Shown one piece after another: positions 44,282-52,052 of a stretch of 52,172 nucleotides of DNA. This DNA is from Deltaproteobacteria bacterium (GTDB lineage Bacteria > Desulfobacterota > GWC2-55-46). Within the stretch, counting starts at the first letter, position 1. Each line of letters opens with the position of its first letter. Where the stretch lies: assembly GCA_016234935.1 (NCBI GenBank), contig JACRNL010000012.1, forward strand, positions 1 through 52,172, in the 5' to 3' direction. Made by a program: the position numbers and the translations under genes. A model generated the notes under the pieces. It was not told where the DNA came from and did not search any database. It saw only the letters and a program-made list of their open reading frames with translations.

Positions 44282-45583
44282 TTAAAAGTACGCCTGCAGT
44301 CTCATGCCGTAGATAAAGAGTTTATTCTGTTCCCTGTCTCCGCCGGGGTTGATAACGTACTGGACGTCCGGGGTCACGTAAAAGCCGGTGTTGTCCTTTG
44401 CGCCGTCAATGGCTATGTTGTAGTATGCCTCGAGGTAATGCTCAGCCGCCGGCTTGAAGTCGGCGCTGCTGCCGGCTTTAAACTCCTTATAGTCCTTGCC
44501 GATAAAATCCGCGCCGTAGCCGAAACCGGCGTTGTCATTCGGGCGAGAGGCGAAGGGGCCGCTGAAGTTCAGTCCGCCGCCAAAAAACCTGCCGAACTGA
44601 GCGACCTTTTCCCGCTGCGTGCCTGCCCTGAGCCATACGCCCAGAAGGCTTGAGATCGACTGGTCAAAGCTTATGCCCGCGCCCTGGTTGGCGGCCCGTG
44701 AAAGCCGGGCGTCCGCCGGATTCGCGGCGCTGAGTTCATCAGGCCTGCCCTGCCGGTTCCAGTAGTAAAAACGGTATTTGCCTTCCTTTCCGGCCGGATT
44801 TAATTTCAGATCAACCTCGGCCATGAAAAAGGGGCTGTTGAAGGTATCGTTAAAATTGCCCTTTCCTTCAAAAGCGCCAACGGTAATACCAAGGCTGTCG
44901 TTCGGCTTGCACGTGGCCCTTATGCCCGGGCCGTAGAAATCGGCCGTGCCGCCGAACTCTATGGCGGGATTATTGACGAAAAGGTTCGCAAGGAACTGCG
45001 ACCTCTCTGTGTTGGCATACGCATTCGTGTCGAAGTATGCCGTAGGGTCGAGCTTGCCCACCGTGAAGGTCAGTTTTTTATTCACGTTGTGCTCGTAATA
45101 TATCTGCGCGAGGTGAACGTTGTCATTGTTAAAGGACTCAAGGTCGTTATTCGGCCCGGTGGGGTTGGCGTTGGGCTGGGTTGCAAAGGGCGGGAGGTTG
45201 CGCATGCCCGCGCCCATCTGCACGTCGAATACGGCGGCCGCCCTGCCGTTTTCGCCCACATGCGACTCAAAGGCAAGGTCTGCGGACAAGGCCGCCGCGC
45301 CCCTCTGCGGACCGGTCTTGGCGTGCGTGCTCCCCTGTGCCGTCGTTGTAAGGCCGCCGCTTATCCTGAGGCCGTAGATGCTGTGTATCGGATGGAGCTT
45401 GTGCCCAAGTTCGTTGAGCACCTCTTTTTCGCTCATCTGCTGCTCAAGCTTTTCAATGCGTTCACGGAGCTGGCGCAACTCGCCGGACGAGGACGCCTTA
45501 TCCGCATCCGGCCTTTCATCGGCCAGCGCCGGCGCGCTTGCGAGCATCAATGCCGCTGCCGCGAGAAGAAAAAATCTTTTCAT
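44282..45583 (-). CDS. Outer-membrane porin with N-terminal coiled coil
   Basis: A 433-residue protein with a signal peptide (1 to about 21, LAAAALMLASAPALA), a short coiled coil (about 32-55, LRQLRERIEKLEQQM) and a C-terminal beta-barrel of alternating strands ending in aromatic YGMRLQAYF, as outer-membrane proteins do. It resembles OprB-like or related porins, but the exact family is unclear. ATG 45583 is chosen as it starts the signal peptide and has GAGAGG upstream. Its place inside a cobalamin-riboswitch operon suggests passage of cobalt or a cobalt complex across the outer membrane. Confidence 0.8.
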   Translation of the reverse strand: MKRFFLLAAAALMLASAPALADERPDADKASSSGELRQLRERIEKLEQQMSEKEVLNELGHKLHPIHSIYGLRISGGLTTTAQGSTHAKTGPQRGAAALSADLAFESHVGENGRAAAVFDVQMGAGMRNLPPFATQPNANPTGPNNDLESFNNDNVHLAQIYYEHNVNKKLTFTVGKLDPTAYFDTNAYANTERSQFLANLFVNNPAIEFGGTADFYGPGIRATCKPNDSLGITVGAFEGKGNFNDTFNSPFFMAEVDLKLNPAGKEGKYRFYYWNRQGRPDELSAANPADARLSRAANQGAGISFDQSISSLLGVWLRAGTQREKVAQFGRFFGGGLNFSGPFASRPNDNAGFGYGADFIGKDYKEFKAGSSADFKPAAEHYLEAYYNIAIDGAKDNTGFYVTPDVQYVINPGGDREQNKLFIYGMRLQAYF

Positions 45584-45624
45584 TCGACACCTCTCAGTGT
45601 TTGAAGTTGTTTGCGGCGGACGGT

Positions 45625-45906
45625 TTAATATTCGTTGAACTTCCATGCCTTCATTATTTTGGTCTTTTTGTCAAAGGTCAGCTGCAGAACGTTGTCTATG
45701 GCGTTTTCCCGTATGCTGGTCGCGGTTTTGCCGTTCCATGTGGCTATAAAGACATCATTACCCTCAAGCATGGAATCCGGCGCGCCCCACTGCTTCAGCG
45801 CGCCGTCGTAGGTCAGTTTGCCCATGTTGCGGTCAAGGCCCTTCTCCATCGCGCTTGCGCAGCCGAAGACAAGGAATATCAGGAAAACAAGTAAAACCTT
45901 TTTCAT
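45625..45906 (-). CDS. Small lipoprotein of the cobalamin/cobalt operon
   Basis: A 93-residue protein starting MKKVLLVFLIFLVFGCASA, a signal peptide with a lipobox-like VFGC. AAGGAGG precedes the ATG. The remaining 75 residues (MGKLTYDGALKQWGAPDSM, then IATWNGKTA) resemble the small SmpA/OmlA-like or DUF fold lipoproteins, but no family can be assigned. It sits between cbiO and the porin gene with gaps of 27 and 41 bases, so it is cotranscribed and may assist the porin. Confidence 0.75.
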   Translation of the reverse strand: MKKVLLVFLIFLVFGCASAMEKGLDRNMGKLTYDGALKQWGAPDSMLEGNDVFIATWNGKTATSIRENAIDNVLQLTFDKKTKIMKAWKFNEY

Positions 45907-45933
45907 TTGGCCTCCTTTTAATGATGAATTCGT

Positions 45934-46746
45934 CTATTCATGCTCGTCGTGTGTCGCGAACGGGCCGTGGCTGTGTATGTGGATAACATCGCCATGCCTG
46001 TGCGTGTGCTCGTGGATGATGTTCGCCCGCAGCAGCAGGTCTTTATCCCTGAGTATCGCGGCGCACGAACCGTCCGCCGCAGCAGTATGGGATTCGTCAA
46101 GGACTATCGCCCTGTCGGCGAAGTCCTGGACGAGGCTCAGATCGTGCGTTGCCATTATGACGGTCTTTTTAAGGGCTTTAAGGCTCCCCAAAAGCTCAAA
46201 CAGCCACACCTGCGTCCTCGGGTCAAGCCCGTTCGTCGGTTCATCAAGCAAAAGCACGTCCGGATTTACCGCGAGCACCGACGCTATGGCGACCTTCTTT
46301 TTCTCGCCGCTTGAGAGCGTGTGCGGCGCGCGTTCCTTCAAAGCCGATATGCCGAGCATCTCGAGCAGGTCTGCAACCCTTTTTCGCGCCTCTGCCGCCG
46401 GTATGTCCAACTGAAGGGGGCCGAAGGCGACCTCTTCAAAAACCGTGGGGCAAAAAAGCTGCACGTCCGGCTCCGGGAAGACGAAGCCGACCCTCTCGCG
46501 GAAACATCTTAATAAGCCGTGCTTCAGCGTCTCTTCCGTAATGCGCTCGCCGAAGAACTCAACGCGGCCAACGGATGCGAACTGCAGGCCGTCTAATATC
46601 TTTAAAAGCGACGACTTGCCGCTCCCGTTAGCCCCGAGTATGGCGAGGCTCTCCCCGGCATTTACAGTAAAACTGATGTTTTTTAGCGCGGAATAAGTCC
46701 CGTATGAATAACCGACGCCTTCGAGTTTATAGACCTGTCCGGCCAT
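45934..46746 (-). CDS. cbiO: Cobalt ECF transporter ATPase CbiO
   Basis: Energises the CbiMQO cobalt importer. The 270-residue protein has the Walker A GANGSGKSS, the Q-loop region FPEPDVQLFCPTVFEEVAFG typical of cobalt/nickel ECF ATPases, the signature LSSGEKKKVAIA, the Walker B DVLLLDEPTNGLD and a His in ATHDLS. The C-terminal tail (about 245-270, HEHTHRHGDVIHIHSHG) is His-rich and probably binds metal. ATG 46746 with AAGGAG before it is preferred; the longer frame to 46788 reads repeat DNA. Confidence 0.94.
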   Translation of the reverse strand: MAGQVYKLEGVGYSYGTYSALKNISFTVNAGESLAILGANGSGKSSLLKILDGLQFASVGRVEFFGERITEETLKHGLLRCFRERVGFVFPEPDVQLFCPTVFEEVAFGPLQLDIPAAEARKRVADLLEMLGISALKERAPHTLSSGEKKKVAIASVLAVNPDVLLLDEPTNGLDPRTQVWLFELLGSLKALKKTVIMATHDLSLVQDFADRAIVLDESHTAAADGSCAAILRDKDLLLRANIIHEHTHRHGDVIHIHSHGPFATHDEHE

Positions 46747-46753
46747 TGGCTCC

Positions 46754-46795
46754 TTAGCAGGCTGACCAGATTTTAAGTTTTTCCGCAACCTGTTA
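46754..46795. repeat. Partial copy of repeat R between cbiQ and cbiO
   Basis: Its minus strand, TAACAGGTTGCGGAAAAACT then AAAATCTGGTCAGCCTGCTAA, matches the left end of the R copy at 4785. It directly abuts the AAGGAG ribosome binding site of cbiO. Confidence 0.75.
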
Positions 46796-47650
46796 AAAAC
46801 CGACGCTTAAAAAAAACACGAAAAAGGCGGCAAAAAGCCATATGTAGTCGCGTTGCCGCAGCCCCTCGCCGTCGAACGTCTTGACCTGCCCTGTAAAGCC
46901 CCTTGACGCCATGGCCCCCATGACGTCTTCTGCCATGTCGAGCGACTTCTTTAAAAAAAGCGCCACCCTTGAAGCGAACCACCTCTGGTTCTGGCTCTGG
47001 GACTGCCTGAGGCCGGCCCTGCTTATGAGCCTTGACTTCTTCGCAAACGCCGCGTCCTCGGCCATCTTCAGCAGTATGAAGATGTAACGGAAGGTCATAA
47101 AAAGCGCTGTCACGAAAAACTGCGGCACAGGCAGACGCCTGAGGCCCCTGAAAAGGTCCGTCTGCCTCGTGGTAAGCGCGAGAAGCGCCGTCAAGGCCGT
47201 CATTGCCGTGACCCGCGCTATGATAAAGACCCCTGCCTTAAAGCCCGCGTTGGCCATGAAAAAGACCGGCGCGATTATCACGGCGGTGAACGCAAAGGCC
47301 GGCATGACCCTTTTAACAAGCACCGCCGGAGGCACGCGCGACGCAAAAGCCAGAACAGCCGTCAGCAGTATGATGCCGCCGAGCATTGCCGGATTTTTCG
47401 TTATCGCCGCGCCCATTATCACGGAACATATCCCGGCTATGCGTGAGGCCGGGTTGAGCCCTTGCAAAAGGCCGGGCCTTCCGGCGCATTCCTCGGAGTC
47501 AAGGAGCCTTGCCGCTGCCGAGGCAATATTGGAAAGTGTCTTTGCCAGAAAAGGCTCTGTTCCATCTCCTTTACCCCGCGCATCCCTTGTTGAGCAGGGC
47601 TTGTCCCGCGCTTCTTTAAACCACGGCGGGATGCCTGTTATTTGCGCCAT
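46793..47650 (-). CDS. cbiQ: Cobalt ECF transporter transmembrane protein CbiQ
   Basis: T-component of the cobalt importer. The protein has about 285 residues, five to six membrane helices (about 70-215 and 260-283) and the coupling segments TLFMTFRYIFILLKMAEDA and MGAMASRGFTG, which contact CbiO. The N-terminal 65 residues before the first helix are longer than usual. The start ATG 47650 lies within the end of cbiM (the two overlap by 13 bases), indicating translational coupling; 47662 is an alternative. Confidence 0.9.
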   Translation of the reverse strand: MAQITGIPPWFKEARDKPCSTRDARGKGDGTEPFLAKTLSNIASAAARLLDSEECAGRPGLLQGLNPASRIAGICSVIMGAAITKNPAMLGGIILLTAVLAFASRVPPAVLVKRVMPAFAFTAVIIAPVFFMANAGFKAGVFIIARVTAMTALTALLALTTRQTDLFRGLRRLPVPQFFVTALFMTFRYIFILLKMAEDAAFAKKSRLISRAGLRQSQSQNQRWFASRVALFLKKSLDMAEDVMGAMASRGFTGQVKTFDGEGLRQRDYIWLFAAFFVFFLSVGF

Positions 47651-48669
47651 ATCCTGCCCCACAGGTAAACGGCAAGGATAACCCCGGCGCTGCCCGCCGT
47701 TGCCGCGATGACATAGCCCGCTACGGAGCCGAGCCGCTCGCCAAAGACGGCATTAAGGCCTTTTATGCCGTAAGAAGGCATGACGCCTGTCCACATTTCG
47801 CCAAGCCTGTGCATACCCGCTGGAACGTAGCCGACGAGGCCGGCGAGTTCGCCCTTACCCCATTCGCCCCACGGCGTGCCGGTGGCGACGAGACCCAGCG
47901 GCGTTAATATTATCATAATCGCGAGTAAAATCCAAAGGGGTTTTAGGCTGCCGCCCGCGCCGCCGGCCGCATGGAGCATGGCGCTGTCCGTCCTGTGGAT
48001 GAACGACACAGCCAGCGCCGTTCCAAAGGCCTCGACAGGCCCGAATATCAAAAGATGCGGTATCATCATGGCGGGCAATGCTATGGAAAGCGGATAAGGC
48101 GCGTAAAGAGGCCTTCCGAGGGCGTCGGCCGCCACGAGCGGCTGAATGCCCAGCTCCATGGCCGCCGCGAAGGCCGCGATATTCACCGCGACATAGGCCC
48201 CTATTGCCGAGGCGATGACCCTTCTAAGCCTCCCGGCATCCCCCCGAGGGGGCTCAGCCCCTTGAAGGGGTTTGGCCCCTGCCGAGATAAGACGGTATGT
48301 ATAGTAGCCGCCGAATGACATCAGCGCCGCCATGTTAAAACAGTTGGCGGCAAGGGTCGTTATCCCGCCGTCGCCGAAGAAAAATGCCTGAAGCGAAAGC
48401 GCGAGAGTCAGCGCTATGACCGCTGCCCACGGCCCGAGTATTATGGCCATTAGCGTGGTTGCCGCCATGTGGCCGGAGGTGCCGCCCGGCACCGGTATGT
48501 TGAACATCATTATAACGAAGGCAAACGCCGCGCCAAAGGACAGGAGCGGAAGCTGTTTTAATTTAAGCGCCCGCTCGGCCTTCCTCGCGGAAACGAACCA
48601 GACCGGAGCCATCCCGGCGTAGAAAAGAGCGCATGTCGCGGGGCTTAGGTATCCATCGGGTATATGCAA
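47638..48669 (-). CDS. cbiM: Cobalt ECF transporter S-component CbiM (CbiM-CbiN type fusion)
   Basis: Binds cobalt for import. The 343-residue protein starts M-HIPDGYLSP: the His after the initiator Met is a cobalt ligand. It has ALSLQAFFFGDGGITTLAANCFNM and further helices (six to seven in all), then a C-terminal CbiN-like part (about 230-343). The initiator is TTG at 48669. An in-frame family A repeat (about 130-143, KPLQGAEPPRGD) lies in a loop between helices. Confidence 0.93.
   Translation of the reverse strand: MHIPDGYLSPATCALFYAGMAPVWFVSARKAERALKLKQLPLLSFGAAFAFVIMMFNIPVPGGTSGHMAATTLMAIILGPWAAVIALTLALSLQAFFFGDGGITTLAANCFNMAALMSFGGYYTYRLISAGAKPLQGAEPPRGDAGRLRRVIASAIGAYVAVNIAAFAAAMELGIQPLVAADALGRPLYAPYPLSIALPAMMIPHLLIFGPVEAFGTALAVSFIHRTDSAMLHAAGGAGGSLKPLWILLAIMIILTPLGLVATGTPWGEWGKGELAGLVGYVPAGMHRLGEMWTGVMPSYGIKGLNAVFGERLGSVAGYVIAATAGSAGVILAVYLWGRIWRK
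48240..48279 (-). repeat. In-frame palindromic repeat family A in cbiM
   Basis: On the minus strand AAACCCCTTCAAGGGGCTGA with GCCCCCTCGGGGG. Encodes KPLQGAEPPRGD. Confidence 0.9.
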
Positions 48670-48683
48670 TTACGTCCTGCCTT

Positions 48684-49748
48684 CTATGCCGGTTTATACT
48701 TCCTTTCATTGGCAAGTATCGCAAGGGCGTTGGCTATGGCGGCCGCGACGGTCGAGCCGCCCTTTCTTCCTGTTGAGGCAATGAACTCAAGGCCGGAGTT
48801 CATCAATTCCTCTTTTGACTCCGCCGCGCCGACAAAGCCCACCGGCACGCCTATGACAAGGGCGGGGCGCGGCGCTCCGCCGCGCGTCAACTTCAATAAT
48901 TCCACAAGCGCCGTCGGCGCGTTGCCGATGACGACAACCGCTTTGTCCATGAAGGGTGCGGCCTTTTGCATGGACGCCGCCGTCTTTGTCATGTTCTTCT
49001 CAATCGCCGCGGCGGCAACGTCCGCGTCCGCTGAATAACAGACCACCTTCACGCCAAGACCCTCAAGACGCGCCCCTGTTATGCCGGCCTCGGCCATCCT
49101 GACGTCGGTTATTATCCGCGCCCCGCCCTCTAAGGCCCTGACCCCGGCCTCGATGGCGCGCGGGCTGAAGCGGAGGATGTCTTTGTAGTCAAAATCCGCC
49201 GTTGTGTGAATAACGCGCTTGACCACGCTGAGCTCGCCCTCTGAAAAGGCGGTCGGCCCAAGCTCCCGGCCGATGATGCGCAGGCTTTCTTTTTCTATCG
49301 GATGCTGCTCCGGCCTTTTTTGAACTGTTTTCGCAGTGGCCCCCTGAGGGGGTTCAACCTCACAGCCGAGCCTCTCAAGGACTATTTCGATAAGTTTATC
49401 ATGAAAACCGAGATTCGGCGTGATGCCGACCTTTAATCCGGGATGCCTTTCCTTTGCGGCGTTCAACTCCCCGGGTATGTCCGACGTCACGTGCGCGCCG
49501 GAGTAGAGAAAATACGGCATGACCGTTATCTCGTCAAACCCCTTTGCGGCGATGATGTCAATGGCCTCCGATATGCCGGGCTTTTCTATCTGCAAAAAAG
49601 CTGGCATGACAAGCGCAAGGCCGGTCTTTTCCTGCACGGCTCGGGCGACAGTCCTCAGCGTATCGTTGGCGCCTTGGAGCTTTGAGCCGTGGCCGAGCAG
49701 AAGAACGGCCTTTTTACCGTTTTTAGCGCAATCCGCATGATTTGTCAT
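48684..49748 (-). CDS. CbiX-CbiC fusion: sirohydrochlorin cobaltochelatase / cobalt-precorrin-8 methylmutase
   Basis: A 354-residue bifunctional protein. Residues about 12-128 are a short CbiX chelatase that inserts cobalt into sirohydrochlorin, with metal-binding His in LLLGHGSKLQG and GAHVTSDIPGEL. Residues about 145-354 are CbiC, which moves the C11 methyl to C12 (catalytic His in RVIHTTADFDY, GNAPTALVELLKL, PVGFVGAAESKEELM). The linker (about 129-137, VEPPQGAT) is an in-frame family A repeat. First gene after the cobalamin riboswitch, with AAAGGA before the ATG. Confidence 0.93.
   Translation of the reverse strand: MTNHADCAKNGKKAVLLLGHGSKLQGANDTLRTVARAVQEKTGLALVMPAFLQIEKPGISEAIDIIAAKGFDEITVMPYFLYSGAHVTSDIPGELNAAKERHPGLKVGITPNLGFHDKLIEIVLERLGCEVEPPQGATAKTVQKRPEQHPIEKESLRIIGRELGPTAFSEGELSVVKRVIHTTADFDYKDILRFSPRAIEAGVRALEGGARIITDVRMAEAGITGARLEGLGVKVVCYSADADVAAAAIEKNMTKTAASMQKAAPFMDKAVVVIGNAPTALVELLKLTRGGAPRPALVIGVPVGFVGAAESKEELMNSGLEFIASTGRKGGSTVAAAIANALAILANERKYKPA
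49340..49361 (-). repeat. In-frame palindromic repeat family A in the CbiX-CbiC linker
   Basis: On the minus strand GAACCCCCTCAGGGGGCC encodes EPPQGA exactly between the two enzyme domains. Confidence 0.88.
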
Positions 49749-49792
49749 TCGGCTTCCTTTGATTAATTTGATTAAGGGGAAAAAAGAGCGCC

Positions 49793-49833
49793 CAAAAAAA
49801 TACCCTCCTCTTTGTTTCCAAAGGGAGGGTATC
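49793..49833 (-). terminator. Terminator of the cobalamin riboswitch
   Basis: Minus strand TACCCTCCCTTTG and CAAAGAGGAGGGTA form a strong stem with a GAAA loop and are followed by seven T. It stands between the aptamer and the first gene and is the probable expression platform. Confidence 0.88.
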
Positions 49834-49899
49834 TTGAGTTGATGGCGGAAATGTCATCAAAAGACCCTCACCTTCTTTACAATCGAAGAGTGCGTGAGG

Positions 49900-50150
49900 C
49901 ATATCCGGGCCGGTCTCCTGACTTGCGGTTCATCCTACTCTCTCAGACCTTCCCGGCATTTTGCCAGTGGCCTTAAACAGAGATTTCGTCCCGCTTACAG
50001 TGGCGTGTCCGTTCCCGATTCTCCCCAGCACCACTTTGCATCGCCAAGAGTTCATGCGTAATACAAACATTGGCAGCGGAAAGTGGTGCGGGTGATCACG
50101 GGATTCCCGATTCCCCCGTAAAGAGGGAACACCCGGATACATCAGTTTAG
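49900..50150 (-). promoter_or_regulatory. Cobalamin (AdoCbl-type) riboswitch, with a repeat inserted in the L5 loop
   Basis: On the minus strand the conserved blocks appear in order: GGTGTTCCC and GGGGGAATCGGGAA, P5 TCCCG/CGGGA, ACGGACACGCCACTGTAAGC, GCCACTGGCAAAATGCCGGG followed by AAGG, and the B12 box AAGTCAGGAGACCGGCC. Loop L5, which should read about UGAGAAU, is interrupted by 70-odd bases of repeat D. It controls the cobalt-uptake and cobalamin operon that ends at 37725. Confidence 0.92.
50023..50096. repeat. Palindromic repeat family D, copy 3, inside the riboswitch
   Basis: Arms about 24 bases: CCCCAGCACCACTTTGCATC (from 50023) and GGCAGCGGAAAGTGGTGCGG (50072-50091). The centre GAGTTCATGCGTAATACAAA matches copy 1 in orientation. 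Confidence 0.88.
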
Positions 50151-50290
50151 GTCATAGATTTACATGATTAAGGCAAGGTGTCAAGCTGAAAGGAAGAAGC
50201 TGTCACGCCGGCCGCTGTCCTTGACGACGGCCGCGATTCAGCCGCGCCGGCTAAAAAAGGCCTGCCTTTCGGCAAACCCGGTAATTCCAT

Positions 50291-50367
50291 TGGTGCGCCC
50301 GGAGGGAGTCGAACCCCCAGCCTTTTGATTCGTAGTCAAATGCTCTATCCAGTTGAGCTACGGGCGC
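50291..50367 (-). tRNA. tRNA-Arg (anticodon ACG), CCA encoded
   Basis: Acceptor GCGCCCG pairs with CGGGCGC. Anticodon arm TTTGA-CTACGAA-TCAAA gives ACG, read as ICG after deamination. T arm GGGGGTTCGACTCCCTCC. CCA at 50291-50293. Confidence 0.97.
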
Positions 50368-50403
50368 ATCGGGGGAAAATTATAAAGCGGGATGTTCTTG
50401 AAA

Positions 50404-50497
<94 letters not shown>

Positions 50498-50589
50498 ACG
50501 CCCTGCGTACGGATTTAGCCCTATATTTGTATCATGGCTTTATGGTATAATCAAGGGCGCTGTCAAATATTTTTTCAAGAGGTTCTCTA

Positions 50590-51099
50590 ATGTCCGACGA
50601 CGTCAAGATATGCCCCGAATGCGGGGCCGAGTTTTTCGCGCACGCGACGAATTGCAATAAATGCGAAGTTGCCCTGATACTGCCCGGCCAGGAGCCGCCT
50701 AAAAAGATAATTCCCCAAGGCGAAGGCGAGTTCGTCGCCATAATGACCGGCCCCTGCGACAGACTGAGAGAGCTTTCAACTGAACTGGACTTCATAGGAA
50801 TTGAAAACAAGGTTTTAAATACCGGCGGCGCTTCGTGCGCCGCGAATGAAGGCTACGGCCTGTTTGTGCCGGCCTCGCTCGCGAACATATCGCTTCAGGC
50901 CATCGAAGACTTCAAGATACGGATATACCCTGAACTGCGTCAGGCAGAGGAGAGGTTTTTAAACGGCCAGTGCCCCGCGTGCGGCGCGGACATAAGCAGC
51001 AACCCCGTGGAATGCCCCGACTGCGGCCTGAACCTCTCAGGCGGCGGTGGCGGCGGCGGCTGCTCCGACGACAGTTGCGGCAGTTGCGGCGGCCACTAA
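50590..51099 (+). CDS. Double zinc-ribbon protein with Gly/Cys-rich tail
   Basis: A 169-residue protein of unknown function. An N-terminal zinc ribbon (ICPECGAEF with CNKCEV, residues about 7-26), a central alpha/beta segment (about 47-105, EFVAIMTGPCDRLRELSTEL) resembling DUF2007-type signal proteins, a second zinc ribbon (CPACGAD with CPDCGLN), and a Gly-rich tail ending CSDDSCGSCGGH. The tail could bind metal. AGAGG precedes the ATG. It stands before tmk, but with a repeat-filled gap of 310 bases. Confidence 0.85.
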   Translation: MSDDVKICPECGAEFFAHATNCNKCEVALILPGQEPPKKIIPQGEGEFVAIMTGPCDRLRELSTELDFIGIENKVLNTGGASCAANEGYGLFVPASLANISLQAIEDFKIRIYPELRQAEERFLNGQCPACGADISSNPVECPDCGLNLSGGGGGGGCSDDSCGSCGGH

Positions 51100-51223
51100 C
51101 AGGCTGCTCAAAAAGCCCCATCTACGTCGTTGCCTTCGTTGCTCATCATTACGGCGTAGTTACCGGTACGCCTACATTCTTCGCTCCTCGTCGCATAGTA
51201 GCTGGGGCTTTTTGAGCAGCCTG
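51100..51223. repeat. Dispersed palindromic repeat R, copy 3
   Basis: Arms 51100-51125 and 51198-51223 are 26-bp inverted repeats with one mismatch (core CAGGCTGCTCAAAAAGCCCC). It begins directly at the stop codon of the zinc-ribbon gene. The ends match copies 1 and 2; the centre differs. With its GGGGC stem and T run it may also work as a terminator. Confidence 0.85.
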
Positions 51224-51317
51224 CCTTTTGACGGTCACTTTAAAAAGAACGACAACTGCGGCGTGCCGCAAGCAAACTTTTATACCTATCCGCCGCCCCC
51301 ATCCCATTGCCAGACGC

Positions 51318-51343
51318 AGCGCCTTTTTTTCAAAAAAGGTAGG
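51318..51343. repeat. Repeat family E hairpin before tmk
   Basis: CGCCTTTTTTTCAAAAAAGG, the hairpin part only. Nothing else is seen between repeat R copy 3 and tmk. Confidence 0.5.
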
Positions 51344-51408
51344 GCTTGCCACGGCTTTTTTTTTACTGTAAGATTTACAAGGCGCCTTTGCGCCGAATGG
51401 AGGGCGGT

Positions 51409-52050
51409 TTGGCTTTTTTCATTACATTCGAAGGCATAGAAGGCTGCGGCAAAACCACGCAGATGGAAATGTTAAAGGCGTATCTTGAGCAGGGCGGGGC
51501 CGAGGTGCTATGCGTAAGAGAGCCTGGCGGGACTATCCTCGGCGAAAGGGTGCGGGAGCTGCTCCTCAATGCAGGGGATGAGGAGCCCGGCCCCCTTGCC
51601 GAGCTTTTTCTATATGAGGCGTGCAGGGCGCAGCTCGTAAATCTTGTAATAAAACCGGCTCTGGCAAGCGGCAAGACCGTGCTGTGCGACCGTTTTATTG
51701 ATTCCACGGTTGCCTATCAGGGCTACGGCAGGGGTCTTGACGTGAAGGCCGTTTACGCGGCCAACGAGCTGGCAACCAACGGGCTAAGGCCTGACCTTAC
51801 GCTCATACTCGACTGCGCGGTTGAAACCGGGCTAAAAAGGGCGTGGGCAAGGATAGAGGCGGCAACAGACGAAAACAGGGAAGACCGCTTCGAAAAGGAG
51901 AGCCTTCTTTTCCATAACCGTGTGCGCGCGGGCTATATAGAGATAGCCAAAAAAGAGCCTGAACGCGTGCAGGTGATAGACGCAACCGTTGAAATTGCTT
52001 CGATTCACAGGGCTATCTGTGATATCATAACGAAGAAGGTGCTGAGCTGA
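51409..52050 (+). CDS. tmk: Thymidylate kinase
   Basis: Phosphorylates dTMP to dTDP. The 213-residue protein begins MAFFITFEGIEGCGKTTQ with the P-loop EGIEGCGKTT. It has the dTMP-binding REPGGTILGERVR, the DRF motif CDRFIDSTVAYQGYGRG and the lid ENREDRFEKES. Start TTG 51409 with GGAGG five bases upstream; the ATG at 51397 lies inside the ribosome binding region. holB follows after 2 bases, the usual tmk-holB pair. Confidence 0.95.
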   Translation: MAFFITFEGIEGCGKTTQMEMLKAYLEQGGAEVLCVREPGGTILGERVRELLLNAGDEEPGPLAELFLYEACRAQLVNLVIKPALASGKTVLCDRFIDSTVAYQGYGRGLDVKAVYAANELATNGLRPDLTLILDCAVETGLKRAWARIEAATDENREDRFEKESLLFHNRVRAGYIEIAKKEPERVQVIDATVEIASIHRAICDIITKKVLS

Positions 52051-52052
52051 AC

